Source of the DNA: Zoogloea sp035335645
GTDB lineage: Bacteria > Pseudomonadota > Gammaproteobacteria > Burkholderiales > Rhodocyclaceae
Assembly: GCA_035335645.1 (NCBI GenBank)
Contig: DAOQMM010000059.1
Location: forward strand, 1 to 21,574
Direction: 5' to 3'
Length of the DNA: 21,574 nucleotides
This document shows, piece by piece, positions 1-9,419 of this stretch; position 1 is the first letter of the stretch; the number at the start of each line of letters is the position of its first letter. The translations under genes were made by a program, and so were the position numbers. The notes below the pieces were generated by a model that was not told the origin of the DNA, did not search any database, and worked only from the letters and a program-made list of their open reading frames with translations.

Positions 1-528
1 GCCGCCGCCGAATTCCTCGGCACCACCCTTGCCGAGCGCGGCATCGAACTTGTTTATGGCGGCGGCAACGTGGGCCTGATGGGGGTGGTGGCCGATGCCT
101 GCCTCGCTGCCGGCGGGCGCGTGGTAGGCGTGATCCCCCGCGCCCTGCTTGACTGGGAGGTGGGCCACGAAGGGCTCACCCGCCTGGAGGTGGTGGACTC
201 CATGCACACCCGCAAGGCGCGCATGGCCGAACTGGCCGACGGCTTCATCGCCCTGCCCGGCGGGCTCGGCACCTTCGAGGAGCTCTTCGAGATTCTCACC
301 TGGGCCCAGCTCGGCTTCCACGCCAAGCCGGTCGGACTGCTCGACACCGCGGGCTACTACCTGCCGCTTCTGCAGATGATCGAGCGGGGCGTGGCTGAGG
401 GATTCATGAAGGCCGAGAACCGCGGCCTGCTGCTCGCCGAAGACAACCTGTTCGCCCTGTTGCGGGCCATGGGCCAATACCACCCGCCCACCGTGTCCAA
501 ACGGATCCGGGAGGAGAAGCACCTGTAG
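1..528 (+). CDS. LOG family protein (cytokinin riboside 5'-monophosphate phosphoribohydrolase-like), 5' truncated
   Basis: The open frame enters at the window edge and gives 175 residues, so only about 20 N-terminal residues of a usual 190-200 residue LOG protein are missing. Visible signatures are the GGGNVGLMG nucleotide-binding loop (visible residues 20-28), MHTRKARM (69-76) and the family hallmark PGGLGTFEE (86-94). LOG proteins hydrolyse nucleoside 5'-monophosphates to free base and ribose 5-phosphate; in bacteria the true substrate is often AMP-like and the role is housekeeping. A GTG at 70 is an internal codon, not the start, because conserved LOG sequence continues upstream. It lies 54 bp before the leucine-degradation operon on the same strand with no obvious terminator between, so read-through is possible, but a functional link is not implied. 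Confidence 0.9.
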   Translation, partial: AAAEFLGTTLAERGIELVYGGGNVGLMGVVADACLAAGGRVVGVIPRALLDWEVGHEGLTRLEVVDSMHTRKARMAELADGFIALPGGLGTFEELFEILTWAQLGFHAKPVGLLDTAGYYLPLLQMIERGVAEGFMKAENRGLLLAEDNLFALLRAMGQYHPPTVSKRIREEKHL

Positions 529-582
529 CGACCATCGGCCGACCCCGCGGCCCCCATAAAAACACATCAGGGAAGAGGAGAA

Positions 583-2190
<1,608 letters not shown>

Positions 2191-2200
2191 GGCGGGCGCC

Positions 2201-2992
2201 ATGACCTACGAGACCCTTGAAATCGAACGCGCCGGCGCCGTCGCCACCGTGTGGATGAACCGCCCTCAGGTGCACAACGCCTTCAACGAGACCCTGATCG
2301 CCGAACTCGGCGGCGCCTGGGCCGCCCTGGACGCGGACGACGCGGTGCGTGTGGTGGTATTGGCCGGGCGCGGACGGAGTTTTTCCGCTGGCGCCGATCT
2401 GGCCTGGATGCAGCGTGCCGGCGCTGCGTCGGTGGACGACAACCTGGCCGACGCCGGCCGCCTGGCGGGCATGCTGCGCGGTCTGGCGGAGCTGTCCAAG
2501 CCCACGGTGGCGCGGGTGCACGGCGCGGCCCTGGGTGGCGGGATGGGCCTCGCCGCGGCCTGCGACCTGTGCGTGGCGGGTTCCGGGGCGGTGTTCGCCA
2601 CCTCGGAGGTGCGCCTCGGCCTGATCCCGGCGGCCATCGGGCCCTACGTGATCCGCGCCCTCGGCGAGCGCCAGGCCTACCGCTACTTCCTCACGGCCGA
2701 ACGCATCGACGCGCGGCGGGCGGCGGCGCTGGGCCTCGCCCACGAGGCGGTGGAGGCGGATGCGCTGGATACCCGTGTCCGGGACCTGTGCGACGCCCTG
2801 CTGCTCGGCGGGCCCCAGGCCCAACGGGCGGCCAAGGCGCTGATCCGCGCCGTGGCGAAGCGGCCGGTGGACGACGCCCTGGTGGCCGACACCGCCCATC
2901 GCATCGCCACCCTGCGGGCCACGCCGGAAGCGCGGGAAGGGCTCGACGCCTTCCTCGCCAAACGGCCGGCCGCCTGGGTGCCGGGCGCCTGA
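2201..2992 (+). CDS. liuC: Methylglutaconyl-CoA hydratase (enoyl-CoA hydratase/isomerase family)
   Basis: This is a 263-residue crotonase-fold protein starting 10 bp after liuB. The frame stays open upstream inside liuB, but the family start is the ATG at 2201, with GAGG just before it. Visible are the oxyanion-hole segments FSAGADL (61-67) and ALGGGMGL (110-117), and the SEVRLGLIPA segment (135-144) carrying the retained catalytic glutamate E136. The first of the two classical crotonase glutamates is replaced by glycine (G116 in GGGMGL). As I recall the bacterial LiuC/GnyH group, this is normal there, so I do not read it as inactivation. The enzyme hydrates 3-methylglutaconyl-CoA to 3-hydroxy-3-methylglutaryl-CoA. 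The specific substrate is assigned from its place between the two MCC subunits and upstream of HMG-CoA lyase. Confidence 0.88.
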   Translation: MTYETLEIERAGAVATVWMNRPQVHNAFNETLIAELGGAWAALDADDAVRVVVLAGRGRSFSAGADLAWMQRAGAASVDDNLADAGRLAGMLRGLAELSKPTVARVHGAALGGGMGLAAACDLCVAGSGAVFATSEVRLGLIPAAIGPYVIRALGERQAYRYFLTAERIDARRAAALGLAHEAVEADALDTRVRDLCDALLLGGPQAQRAAKALIRAVAKRPVDDALVADTAHRIATLRATPEAREGLDAFLAKRPAAWVPGA

Positions 2993-2999
2993 GGTCGCG

Positions 3000-3671
3000 A
3001 TGGACTGGACGCCGGCGGGGCTCGCGGTGGCTGCGGAAGGGCTGCGTCCCCTGCTCGACGGGGGCGGCATCCCGCTGGACCTGGCTTCCCTGACGGCGCT
3101 GGCGGCCGGCCTGGGCTGGGCGAGCGGCCTGCGCCTGTACGCGCTGGTCTTCGTTCTGGGGGCGCTGGGGCGTTTTGCCGGGGTGAGCCTGCCCGGCGGT
3201 CTGGCGGTGCTGAGTCATCCCCTGGTGCTGGGACTGTCCGGCCTGCTGCTGCTGGTGGAGTTCGGCGCCGACAAGCTGCCCTGGCTCGATTCCGTATGGG
3301 ACGCGGTGCATACCTTCATCCGCATCCCGGCGGGTGCGGCCCTTGCTGCAGCGGTGATGGGCGACCAGGGCGGTGCTGCCCAGGTGGCGCTGGGCCTGCT
3401 CGGCGGCACGCTGGCGGCGGGCACCCATTTCGCCAAGGCGGGCACGCGGGCGGCCCTCAACACCTCGCCCGAGCCGGTGAGCAATGTGGCCGCGTCGGTG
3501 GGCGAGGACGCCCTGTTCGCCGGAGGCCTGTGGACGCTGCTGCATCACCCGCTGGTGTTCCTGGCGGCGCTGGCGCTCTTCGCCGTTGTCGCCGGGCTGG
3601 TGCTGCGGGCCCTGTGGGGCGTCATGAAAAAGGTGCTGCGGCCGCGGATGCGCCCGGCGGCACCCCGATAA
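3000..3671 (+). CDS. DUF4126 domain-containing integral membrane protein
   Basis: The 223-residue hydrophobic protein has about five membrane segments (roughly 30-55, 66-88, 108-122, 126-142, 182-206). DUF4126 hallmarks are visible: GLGWASGLRLYA (37-48), EFGADKLPWLDSVWDAVHTF (87-106) and the histidine/lysine and SPEP-x-SN block (143-162), followed by SVGED (166-170). The function of this family is not known and I do not assign one. It begins 7 bp after liuC, with GAGG as ribosome site, and ends 27 bp before the MCC alpha gene, so it sits inside the leucine operon and should be co-transcribed. Whether it helps uptake or efflux of a pathway acid or is merely a passenger cannot be read from the sequence. 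Confidence 0.85.
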   Translation: MDWTPAGLAVAAEGLRPLLDGGGIPLDLASLTALAAGLGWASGLRLYALVFVLGALGRFAGVSLPGGLAVLSHPLVLGLSGLLLLVEFGADKLPWLDSVWDAVHTFIRIPAGAALAAAVMGDQGGAAQVALGLLGGTLAAGTHFAKAGTRAALNTSPEPVSNVAASVGEDALFAGGLWTLLHHPLVFLAALALFAVVAGLVLRALWGVMKKVLRPRMRPAAPR

Positions 3672-3698
3672 CAAAAGGACAACTGGAGAGGAGACAGC

Positions 3699-5696
3699 AT
3701 GTTCGACAAGATCCTGATCGCCAACCGGGGCGAGATCGCCTGCCGGGTGATCAAGACCGCCCGCCGCCTGGGCATCCGGACGGTGGCGGTGTATTCGGAA
3801 GCCGACGCCGGTGCACGCCACGTGCGCCTGGCCGACGAGGCGGTGCTGATCGGTCCCGCCGCCGCGCGGGAGAGTTATCTGGTGATCGAGCGCATCATCG
3901 AGGCGGCGCAGCGGACCGGCGCCCAGGCGATCCACCCGGGTTACGGCTTCCTGTCGGAGAACGAGGCCTTCTGCGAAGCCTGCGAGGCGGCCGGCATCGT
4001 GTTCATCGGTCCGCCGGTGGCGGCGATCCGCGCCATGGGCTCCAAGTCCGAGGCCAAGAAGCTGATGGAGCAGGCCGGCGTGCCCCTCACGCCGGGTTAC
4101 CACGGCGACGACCAGACGCCGGCTACGCTGCAGCGGGAGGCTGACGCCATCGGCTATCCGGTGCTCATCAAGGCGGCGGCCGGTGGCGGCGGCAAGGGCA
4201 TGCGGCGGGTGGAGTGCAGCGCCGACTTCCTCGACGCGCTGGCCTCGTGCAAGCGGGAGGCGGCGTCCAGCTTTGGTGACGACCACGTGCTGGTGGAGAA
4301 GTACATCCTGCGCCCGCGCCACATCGAGATCCAGGTGTTCGGCGATTCGCATGGCCACGCCGTGTATCTCTTCGAGCGGGACTGCTCGGTGCAGCGCCGC
4401 CACCAGAAGGTGCTGGAGGAAGCGCCCGCGCCGGGCATGACGCCGGAGCGCCGCGCCGCGATGGGACGGGCGGCGGTGGAGGCGGCCCGCGCGGTGGGCT
4501 ACGTGGGCGCCGGCACGGTGGAGTTCATCGCCCAGCAGGACGGCAGCTTCTATTTCATGGAGATGAACACCCGCCTGCAGGTGGAGCATCCGGTCACCGA
4601 GATGATCACCGGCCTCGATCTGGTGGAATGGCAGCTGCGCGTGGCGGCCGGCGAGCCCCTGCCCCTCGCCCAGGAACAGCTCGCTCTCAACGGCCACGCC
4701 CTGGAGGCGCGCATCTACGCCGAAGATCCGGGCAAGGGCTTCCTCCCCGCCACCGGCCGACTGCTGCATCTGGCGCCGCCGGACGAAGGTCTGCACGTGC
4801 GCGTGGATACCGGCGTGGAGGAGGGCGACGAGATCACGCCCCACTACGACCCGATGATCGCCAAGCTCATCGTGTGGGACGTGAACCGGGACCGGGCCCT
4901 GGCGCGCATGCTCCAGGCCCTGGCGGACTACCGGGTGGCGGGCGTCGCCAACAACATCGAGTTCCTGTCCCGTCTCACCGCCTGCCCGGCCTTTGCCAAT
5001 GCGGACCTGGACACCGGCCTCATCGAGCGGGAGCAGGCCTATCTCTTCCCCGAAGCGTCCGCGCCGGAGCGGGATGAGTGGCTGGCCCTGGCCCTGGCCG
5101 AGCTGTTGCGGGAACAGGAACGGGCGGCTGCCACCGCGGCCCGCAGCGCCGATCCCTCCTCGCCGTGGCACGCCCGCGACGGCTGGCGCATGAACGCAGC
5201 GCCGGCCCGCAGCCTGATCTTCCGCCATGGCGAAGCGCAGAAGACCCTCCGCGTGGCGACCCTGCCCGGCGCCTTCGAGATCACCCTGGACGGGGTCGCG
5301 ACGAGGGTGTCCGGCAGCCTCAATCCGCGCGGACTGCTGCGCGGCGAATTTGGCGGCCGGCGTCTGGCGGCGACCGTGGTCGCGGCCGGCGAGCGGCGTC
5401 ATGTGTTTGCCCACGGGCGCGCGCGGGTGTTCGCCTGCGTCGATCCCCTGTTCTTCAGCGGGGAGGGCGGCGGCGCGGAGGGCGGGCTGCTGGCGCCGAT
5501 GCCGGGCAAGGTCATCGCCCTGCTGGCGGCGGAAGGGGCGCGGGTGGACAAGGGCGCCCCGCTGCTGATCCTGGAGGCGATGAAGATGGAGCACACCATC
5601 GCCGCGCCGACGGCGGGCACCGTGAAGGGCTTCCGCTTCGCCGTGGGCGATCAGGTGGCGGACGGCGCCGAACTGGTGGAGTTTGACGCAGCATGA
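3699..5696 (+). CDS. liuD: 3-methylcrotonyl-CoA carboxylase, biotin carboxylase/biotin carrier (alpha) subunit
   Basis: The 665-residue protein is arranged as biotin carboxylase N-domain (1-110, starting KILIANRGEIACRV), ATP-grasp domain with the glycine-rich loop KAAAGGGGKGMRR (158-170) and the MEMNTRLQVEHPVTE catalytic segment, biotin carboxylase C-domain, a linker/BT region, and a C-terminal biotinyl domain. Biotin is expected on K629 in EAMKMEH. It carboxylates biotin with ATP and bicarbonate and hands the carboxyl group to the liuB product. The ATG follows an excellent GGAGAGGAG site. The gene ends in an ATGA junction with the next frame. The close relatives propionyl-CoA and acetyl-CoA carboxylase alpha are less likely because of the operon context. 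Confidence 0.93.
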   Translation: MFDKILIANRGEIACRVIKTARRLGIRTVAVYSEADAGARHVRLADEAVLIGPAAARESYLVIERIIEAAQRTGAQAIHPGYGFLSENEAFCEACEAAGIVFIGPPVAAIRAMGSKSEAKKLMEQAGVPLTPGYHGDDQTPATLQREADAIGYPVLIKAAAGGGGKGMRRVECSADFLDALASCKREAASSFGDDHVLVEKYILRPRHIEIQVFGDSHGHAVYLFERDCSVQRRHQKVLEEAPAPGMTPERRAAMGRAAVEAARAVGYVGAGTVEFIAQQDGSFYFMEMNTRLQVEHPVTEMITGLDLVEWQLRVAAGEPLPLAQEQLALNGHALEARIYAEDPGKGFLPATGRLLHLAPPDEGLHVRVDTGVEEGDEITPHYDPMIAKLIVWDVNRDRALARMLQALADYRVAGVANNIEFLSRLTACPAFANADLDTGLIEREQAYLFPEASAPERDEWLALALAELLREQERAAATAARSADPSSPWHARDGWRMNAAPARSLIFRHGEAQKTLRVATLPGAFEITLDGVATRVSGSLNPRGLLRGEFGGRRLAATVVAAGERRHVFAHGRARVFACVDPLFFSGEGGGAEGGLLAPMPGKVIALLAAEGARVDKGAPLLILEAMKMEHTIAAPTAGTVKGFRFAVGDQVADGAELVEFDAA

Positions 5697-5707
5697 AGGG
5701 ACCCGAC

Positions 5708-6631
5708 ATGACTTTGCCCGCGCGGGTGCGCATCGTCGAGGTGGGCCCCCGCGACGGCCTGCAGAACGAGGCCCAGGTGATCGCCACGGACACCAAGGTG
5801 GCCCTGATCGACCGGCTCGCCCGGGCCGGCCTGCCGGCCGTGGAGGCCACGTCCTTCGTGTCGCCGAAGTGGGTGCCCCAGATGGGGGACGCGGCCGAGG
5901 TGCTGGCCCGCATCGAACGTCTCCCCGGTGTGGACTACCCGGTGCTGACACCCAACCTGAAGGGCTTCGACGCGGCTCTGGCGGCCGGGGCGAAGTCGGT
6001 GGCGGTTTTTGCGGCCGCGTCGGAATCCTTCAGCCGGCGCAACATCAACTGCTCGGTGGCGGAATCCCTGGCCCGCTTCGAACCGATCATGGCGGCCGCC
6101 GATGAGGCCGGCGTGCGGGTGCGCGGCTATGTCTCCTGCGTGCTGGGCTGTCCTTATGAGGGCGCGGTGGCCCCATCGGCAGTGGCCGAGGTGGCGGGCA
6201 CGCTGTACGACATGGGCTGTTACGAGGTGAGCCTGGGCGACACGATCGGCACCGGTACGCCCGGCGCGGCCCGACGGATGCTCGACGCGGTGGCGCAGCG
6301 GGTGCCCGTGGAGCAGCTCGCCGGGCATTACCACGATACCTATGGACAGGCCCTGGCCAACGTCTATGCCTCGCTGCAGGCCGGTGTGGCCGTGTTCGAT
6401 GCGTCGGTGGGCGGTCTGGGCGGCTGTCCCTACGCTGCGGGCGCGTCCGGCAACCTGGCGACCGAGGATCTGGTCTATCTGCTGAACGGGCTGGGCATTG
6501 CCAGCGGCGTCGATCTGGAGGCGCTGGTGGACATCGCCGCCTGGATCAGCGCCCAGCTGGGGCGTCCGCCCGCTTCGCGCGTGGCGCGGGCGAGCCTCGC
6601 CCACCGTGGCCGCCGCGGCTGTGCGGCCTGA
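5708..6631 (+). CDS. liuE: Hydroxymethylglutaryl-CoA lyase
   Basis: This is a 307-residue TIM-barrel aldolase-type enzyme that cleaves HMG-CoA to acetoacetate and acetyl-CoA, the last step of this leucine branch. Visible are VGPRDGLQNE (12-21, with the catalytic arginine R15 and metal ligand D16), the metal-binding histidines in GHYHDT (H207, H209) and the signature GGLGGCPYA (235-243) with the active-site cysteine C240, followed by GNLATEDLVYLL. I chose the ATG at 5708 because it has AAGGG 7 bases upstream and matches the usual family start. An in-frame ATG at 5693, overlapping the liuD stop as ATGA, would add five residues and remains possible. It is also called mvaB. Confidence 0.92.
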   Translation: MTLPARVRIVEVGPRDGLQNEAQVIATDTKVALIDRLARAGLPAVEATSFVSPKWVPQMGDAAEVLARIERLPGVDYPVLTPNLKGFDAALAAGAKSVAVFAAASESFSRRNINCSVAESLARFEPIMAAADEAGVRVRGYVSCVLGCPYEGAVAPSAVAEVAGTLYDMGCYEVSLGDTIGTGTPGAARRMLDAVAQRVPVEQLAGHYHDTYGQALANVYASLQAGVAVFDASVGGLGGCPYAAGASGNLATEDLVYLLNGLGIASGVDLEALVDIAAWISAQLGRPPASRVARASLAHRGRRGCAA

Positions 6632-6642
6632 GCCCATTTCCT

Positions 6643-6677
6643 GCCGGCCCATGTCCGAGCGGTGGCCGGCCCTTTCT
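6643..6677 (+). terminator. GC-rich hairpin after the leucine operon, possible terminator
   Basis: A perfect 7-bp stem (GCCGGCC at 6643-6649 with GGCCGGC at 6664-6670) closes a 14-base loop and is followed by CCTTTCT. It lies 12 bases after the HMG-CoA lyase stop and just ahead of the DUF1289 start. The uridine tract is short, so termination is probably partial or factor-assisted. It could equally be a chance GC-rich stem. Confidence 0.4.
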
Positions 6678-6688
6678 GACGGAACCCC

Positions 6689-6916
6689 ATGAGCGTCGCA
6701 TCCCCTTGTACCGGCATCTGCCGCATCGATCCAATGACTGGCTGGTGTGCAGGCTGTCGCCGCACCCTGACCGAAATCGCCGAGTGGGGCGCCGCGGGCG
6801 ATGGCCGCCGGCAGGCCATCCTGGATGGGCTGGCGCAGCGTCGCTGGCCGGAAGGCGCGCCGGCCGACAAGGCATCCGCGGACGTCGTGCCGCCACCGGC
6901 AGCGTCCACTCCATGA
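6689..6916 (+). CDS. DUF1289 domain-containing small protein (four-cysteine motif)
   Basis: This is a 75-residue protein with the DUF1289 core near the N-terminus: SPCTGICRID then GWCAGCRRTL. The cysteine pattern is C-x3-C-x8-C-x2-C, followed by the family's E-I-x-x-W segment (TEIAEWGA). The four cysteines suggest a bound zinc or iron-sulfur site, but that is inference; the biochemical role of the family is unknown. The C-terminal 25 residues are Ala/Pro-rich and probably disordered. Only a weak ribosome site (CGGAA) precedes the ATG. It follows HMG-CoA lyase on the same strand by 57 bp, and a second DUF1289 gene lies 0.9 kb downstream. Confidence 0.85.
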   Translation: MSVASPCTGICRIDPMTGWCAGCRRTLTEIAEWGAAGDGRRQAILDGLAQRRWPEGAPADKASADVVPPPAASTP

Positions 6917-6947
6917 AAAAAGGGTGCCCCCTCGTGGAGGCACCCTT
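6916..6947 (-). terminator. Intrinsic terminator of the minus-strand PEP-CTERM gene
   Basis: Read on the minus strand, AAGGGTGCC (6947-6939) pairs perfectly with GGCACCCTT (6928-6920) around a 10-base loop, and the second arm runs directly into a T tract (complement of the A run 6916-6921). It begins 18 bases after the PEP-CTERM stop codon. On the plus strand no T tract follows the stem, so it is directional. Its T tract touches the stop codon of the convergent DUF1289 gene. Confidence 0.88.
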
Positions 6948-6965
6948 CGTGCGGCGTTCGACGGG

Positions 6966-7565
6966 TCAGGCGGCCCGACGGCGGCGCAGGGCGCCGGCCA
7001 TGGCCACGCCGAGGCCGACGAGGGCCATGCTGGTGGGCTCGGGCACGCGATTGCTGAGGGTGGTGTCGAGCACGATGTTGTCCACCTGGATCCAGTTGCC
7101 CTGGGTGCTCACCGGCGTCCACGAAACCGAGGTGAGGTTGGCGAGGTCGAAGGTGAAGGTGTGCAGGCCTGCCACCGTGGGCAGGTTGACGGTGCTGTGG
7201 CTGGTGCTGTTGTTGCTGTACAGGAAGTCGAACACCACGCTGCCGCCGGAACCGAAGTTGTAAACGTCGGTCAGGTCGATGGAGTTGAAGGTGAAGCTGC
7301 CGCCGCCGGTCTTGCTCAGCGTGCTGGTCGTGCCGCCGTAGTTGTGGCTGTAGGTGTTGCCGTTGGGGTCGGCGTTGTAGGACAGGGTGCCCCAGAACAG
7401 CATCGCGGAGCTGTTGGTGCTGCTGTTGGTGATCGTGAAGCCGTCTTCCTGATAGGGCGAGGGCAGGGTCTGGAAGCCGATGACCTGGTTGAAGTCGATC
7501 ACGGTGGCGTGGGCATGCAGGGCGCTCAGGGAGAGCAGGGCGGCGGCGAGGGTCTTGATCTTCAT
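6966..7565 (-). CDS. PEP-CTERM sorting domain protein
   Basis: This is a 199-residue exported protein. It has a signal peptide at 1-20 (MKIK, hydrophobic core, cleavage after AHA) and a C-terminal PEP-CTERM tail (VPEP at 174-177, a hydrophobic stretch, then RRRR near the end). Such tails are recognised by exosortase and retained at the outer surface; no exosortase gene is present in this window. The mature region is rich in Asn, Ser, Thr and Gly, contains no cysteine, and reads as a beta-sandwich-like domain (for example VIDFNQV, HTFTFDLANLTSVSW, WIQVDNIVLD). No function can be assigned. GGAG lies 9 bases before the ATG. The gene is monocistronic with its own terminator. It is not closely similar to the two other PEP-CTERM proteins in the window. 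Confidence 0.9.
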   Translation of the reverse strand: MKIKTLAAALLSLSALHAHATVIDFNQVIGFQTLPSPYQEDGFTITNSSTNSSAMLFWGTLSYNADPNGNTYSHNYGGTTSTLSKTGGGSFTFNSIDLTDVYNFGSGGSVVFDFLYSNNSTSHSTVNLPTVAGLHTFTFDLANLTSVSWTPVSTQGNWIQVDNIVLDTTLSNRVPEPTSMALVGLGVAMAGALRRRRAA

Positions 7566-7849
7566 GGCGGACAGCTCCAGATAAATGGGATGGTTGGTTC
7601 TGCATCCAGCGAAGGCTCACGCACGGTTTTGAAGATTGTGGTGAGTTCGTTGGTTTTCTGGCGCTATTGTGAATTTGGGTAGAATCCGGGAGCGCGCAGA
7701 AAATCACGCGCCCGTCGCGCCGAACGCGGCCCGGGGCGGCTCATTGCGTCCGTGCGCCACCTGTGTCACGGTCAGGGGGCGCGATGATCCGCGAGGCCGG
7801 GCCGGGTATCGCGCGCCGGCGATGTCGCCGAAAGACCCACGAGGACAGC

Positions 7850-8017
7850 ATGGACACGAGTGACGAGAACCCCTGCGTGGGGATTTGCGAGATCGACGAG
7901 AGCGGCTATTGCGTCGGTTGCGGACGCAGCGCCGACGAGATCTACGGTGACAGCGAACCGGCCCCGTGTGCGACGGACACGCTGCCGGCGGTCGAGGCGC
8001 CGCCGCCGGACGCCTGA
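7850..8017 (+). CDS. DUF1289 domain-containing small protein
   Basis: This is a 55-residue protein with the DUF1289 core NPCVGICEID then GYCVGCGRSADEI, giving C-x3-C-x7-C-x2-C, one residue shorter between cysteine pairs than the other DUF1289 protein nearby. I chose the ATG at 7850 because GAGGA sits 5 bases upstream. The frame stays open to 7763, but the extra residues are arginine-rich and unlike the family. The 284-bp stretch 7566-7849 between this gene and the divergent PEP-CTERM gene holds no convincing gene. It contains a -10-like TAGAAT at 7680-7685 on the plus strand without a good -35. The C-terminal 25 residues are acidic and proline-rich. Confidence 0.8.
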   Translation: MDTSDENPCVGICEIDESGYCVGCGRSADEIYGDSEPAPCATDTLPAVEAPPPDA

Positions 8018-8172
8018 GCGTTCCACGCTCGTTCACAAAATGCGCGTGCCGTCACGGAGCATGCGTATGATTGGGCATTGACCCGGCGTACCGCAGCGTA
8101 CGGTTGCGCCGGCGCGAGAGGCTTGTACAGACCGACGCCGCCCACTCCTCCAGCCCCCACATCCATCGCCCC

Positions 8173-9015
8173 ATGCAACTCGTACTCATCAGTGGCCTGT
8201 CCGGATCAGGTAAGAGCGTGGCCCTCAACGTCATGGAAGACAGTGGCCACTATGTCGTGGACAACCTGCCATCGACGCTGTTGCCCCAGCTGATTTCCAA
8301 TCTGCGGGGCGGCGGCTATCAGCGCGTCGCCGTGGCCGTGGACGTGCGCTCGGGCGCCAGTATTGCCGCGTTGCCCCAGCAGGTCGCGCTGTTGCGAGGC
8401 ATGGTCACCGACTTGCGCTTCCTGTTTCTCGAAGCCCGCGACGAGACGCTCATCGCGCGTTTTTCCGAAACCCGCCGCAAGCACCCCCTGGGGGACGAGT
8501 GCTCCACCCTGGCAGAGGCCATCGGCCGCGAGCGGGAGGCGCTGGCGCTGATCTCCGAACTGGGCCAGCGCATCGACACCAGCGACATCTCGGCCAACAC
8601 CCTGCGCAACTGGGTCAAATCCTTCATGGACCTGGAGGCCAGCAGCCAGATCACCCTGCTGTTCCAGTCCTTCGGGTTCAAGCACGGCATTCCGGTGGAC
8701 GCGGATCTGGTGTTCGATGTGCGCTGCCTGCCCAATCCCCACTACAACCCGGAGCTGCGTCCGCTGACGGGGCTTGACGCGCCGGTGATCGACTTCCTCG
8801 AACGGGTGCCTGAGGTCGGCCGCATGGTGGAGGACATCTACGCCTTCGTCGCGTCCTGGCTGCCGGCCTATGTGCACGACAACCGCAGCTACCTCACCAT
8901 CGCCATCGGCTGCACCGGTGGCCAGCACCGTTCGGTGTATGTGGCCGAGCAGCTTGCCGGGCGCTTCCGCGAGAGCGCGCGGGTGCTGGTGCGGCACCGC
9001 TCCTTCCGCCGATGA
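8173..9015 (+). CDS. rapZ: RNase adapter protein RapZ (P-loop nucleotide-binding)
   Basis: The 280-residue protein is near the family's 284-290. The Walker A motif GLSGSGKS is at 8-15, AVDVRSG at 56-61 and the conserved C-terminal GCTGGQHRSVY at 246-256. In E. coli RapZ binds small RNAs and glucosamine-6-phosphate and guides RNase E to GlmZ, controlling cell-wall precursor synthesis; outside enterobacteria its partners are less certain. The start at 8173 gives the canonical MQLVLISGLSG beginning. No Shine-Dalgarno sequence is visible before it, and the frame is open upstream to 8071. A TATGAT at 8066-8071 could be a -10 element. The 3' end overlaps the next gene by ATGA, indicating co-translation. 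No hprK gene, a frequent neighbour in betaproteobacteria, is adjacent. Confidence 0.93.
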   Translation: MQLVLISGLSGSGKSVALNVMEDSGHYVVDNLPSTLLPQLISNLRGGGYQRVAVAVDVRSGASIAALPQQVALLRGMVTDLRFLFLEARDETLIARFSETRRKHPLGDECSTLAEAIGREREALALISELGQRIDTSDISANTLRNWVKSFMDLEASSQITLLFQSFGFKHGIPVDADLVFDVRCLPNPHYNPELRPLTGLDAPVIDFLERVPEVGRMVEDIYAFVASWLPAYVHDNRSYLTIAIGCTGGQHRSVYVAEQLAGRFRESARVLVRHRSFRR

Positions 9016-9419
9016 GCCGCCTGGCCGACCTGCGCACGTGGCTGGCGGCGTGGGTCGCCTACCTGCGTGTGGGGGACGTGCTGGTGCTGGCCCTCGGCCT
9101 GGGCGCGTCGGCGGCCTCGGCGCTGGTCCTGTGGCAGGGCGGGGCACCGGACAAGGCGGTCATCAAGGCGGGCGGGCGCGTGTTTGCCGAGGTGGACCTG
9201 AGCGCGCCGCGCATCGTCGAGGTGCCCGGCCCGATCGGCACCACGCGCATCGAGATCCAGCCTGGCCGGGCGCGGGTGGCCGCCGATCCGGGGCCGCGGC
9301 AGTACTGTGTGCGCCAGGGCTGGCTGCATTCCGCCGGCGCGGTGGCCATCTGCGCCCCCAATGAAGTGAGCCTGTCCCTGTCGGGCCGTAATGCCGCCTA
9401 TGACTCCCTCAACTACTGA
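9012..9419 (+). CDS. NusG domain II-containing membrane-anchored protein
   Basis: This is a 135-residue protein with one N-terminal membrane segment (about 20-41) followed by an extracytoplasmic beta-rich domain. The domain carries the family's paired-cysteine motif: C99 in QYCVRQGWL and C114 in AICAPNEVSLSL. These resemble the NusG domain II family, but it is not the transcription factor NusG, as there is no NGN or KOW region. Cys99 and Cys114 could form a disulfide. It overlaps rapZ by 4 bp and the downstream Gx transporter gene by about 20 bp, so the three are translationally coupled. In other bacteria, members of this pair occur near ApbE and flavin or quinone electron-transfer genes; a role there is inference. 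Confidence 0.8.
   Translation: MSRLADLRTWLAAWVAYLRVGDVLVLALGLGASAASALVLWQGGAPDKAVIKAGGRVFAEVDLSAPRIVEVPGPIGTTRIEIQPGRARVAADPGPRQYCVRQGWLHSAGAVAICAPNEVSLSLSGRNAAYDSLNY

Noticed and set aside
2201..2992. Loss of the first crotonase glutamate as evidence of an inactive hydratase
   Set aside because: Glycine at this position is, to my knowledge, usual in bacterial LiuC proteins, the second glutamate (E136) is kept, and the operon context is intact.
2691..5951. Very long open frame on the minus strand opposite liuC, DUF4126 and liuD
   Set aside because: It is rich in Arg, His, Pro and Gln with no domain signature and lies exactly antisense to well-recognised genes; long antisense frames are normal in GC-rich coding DNA.
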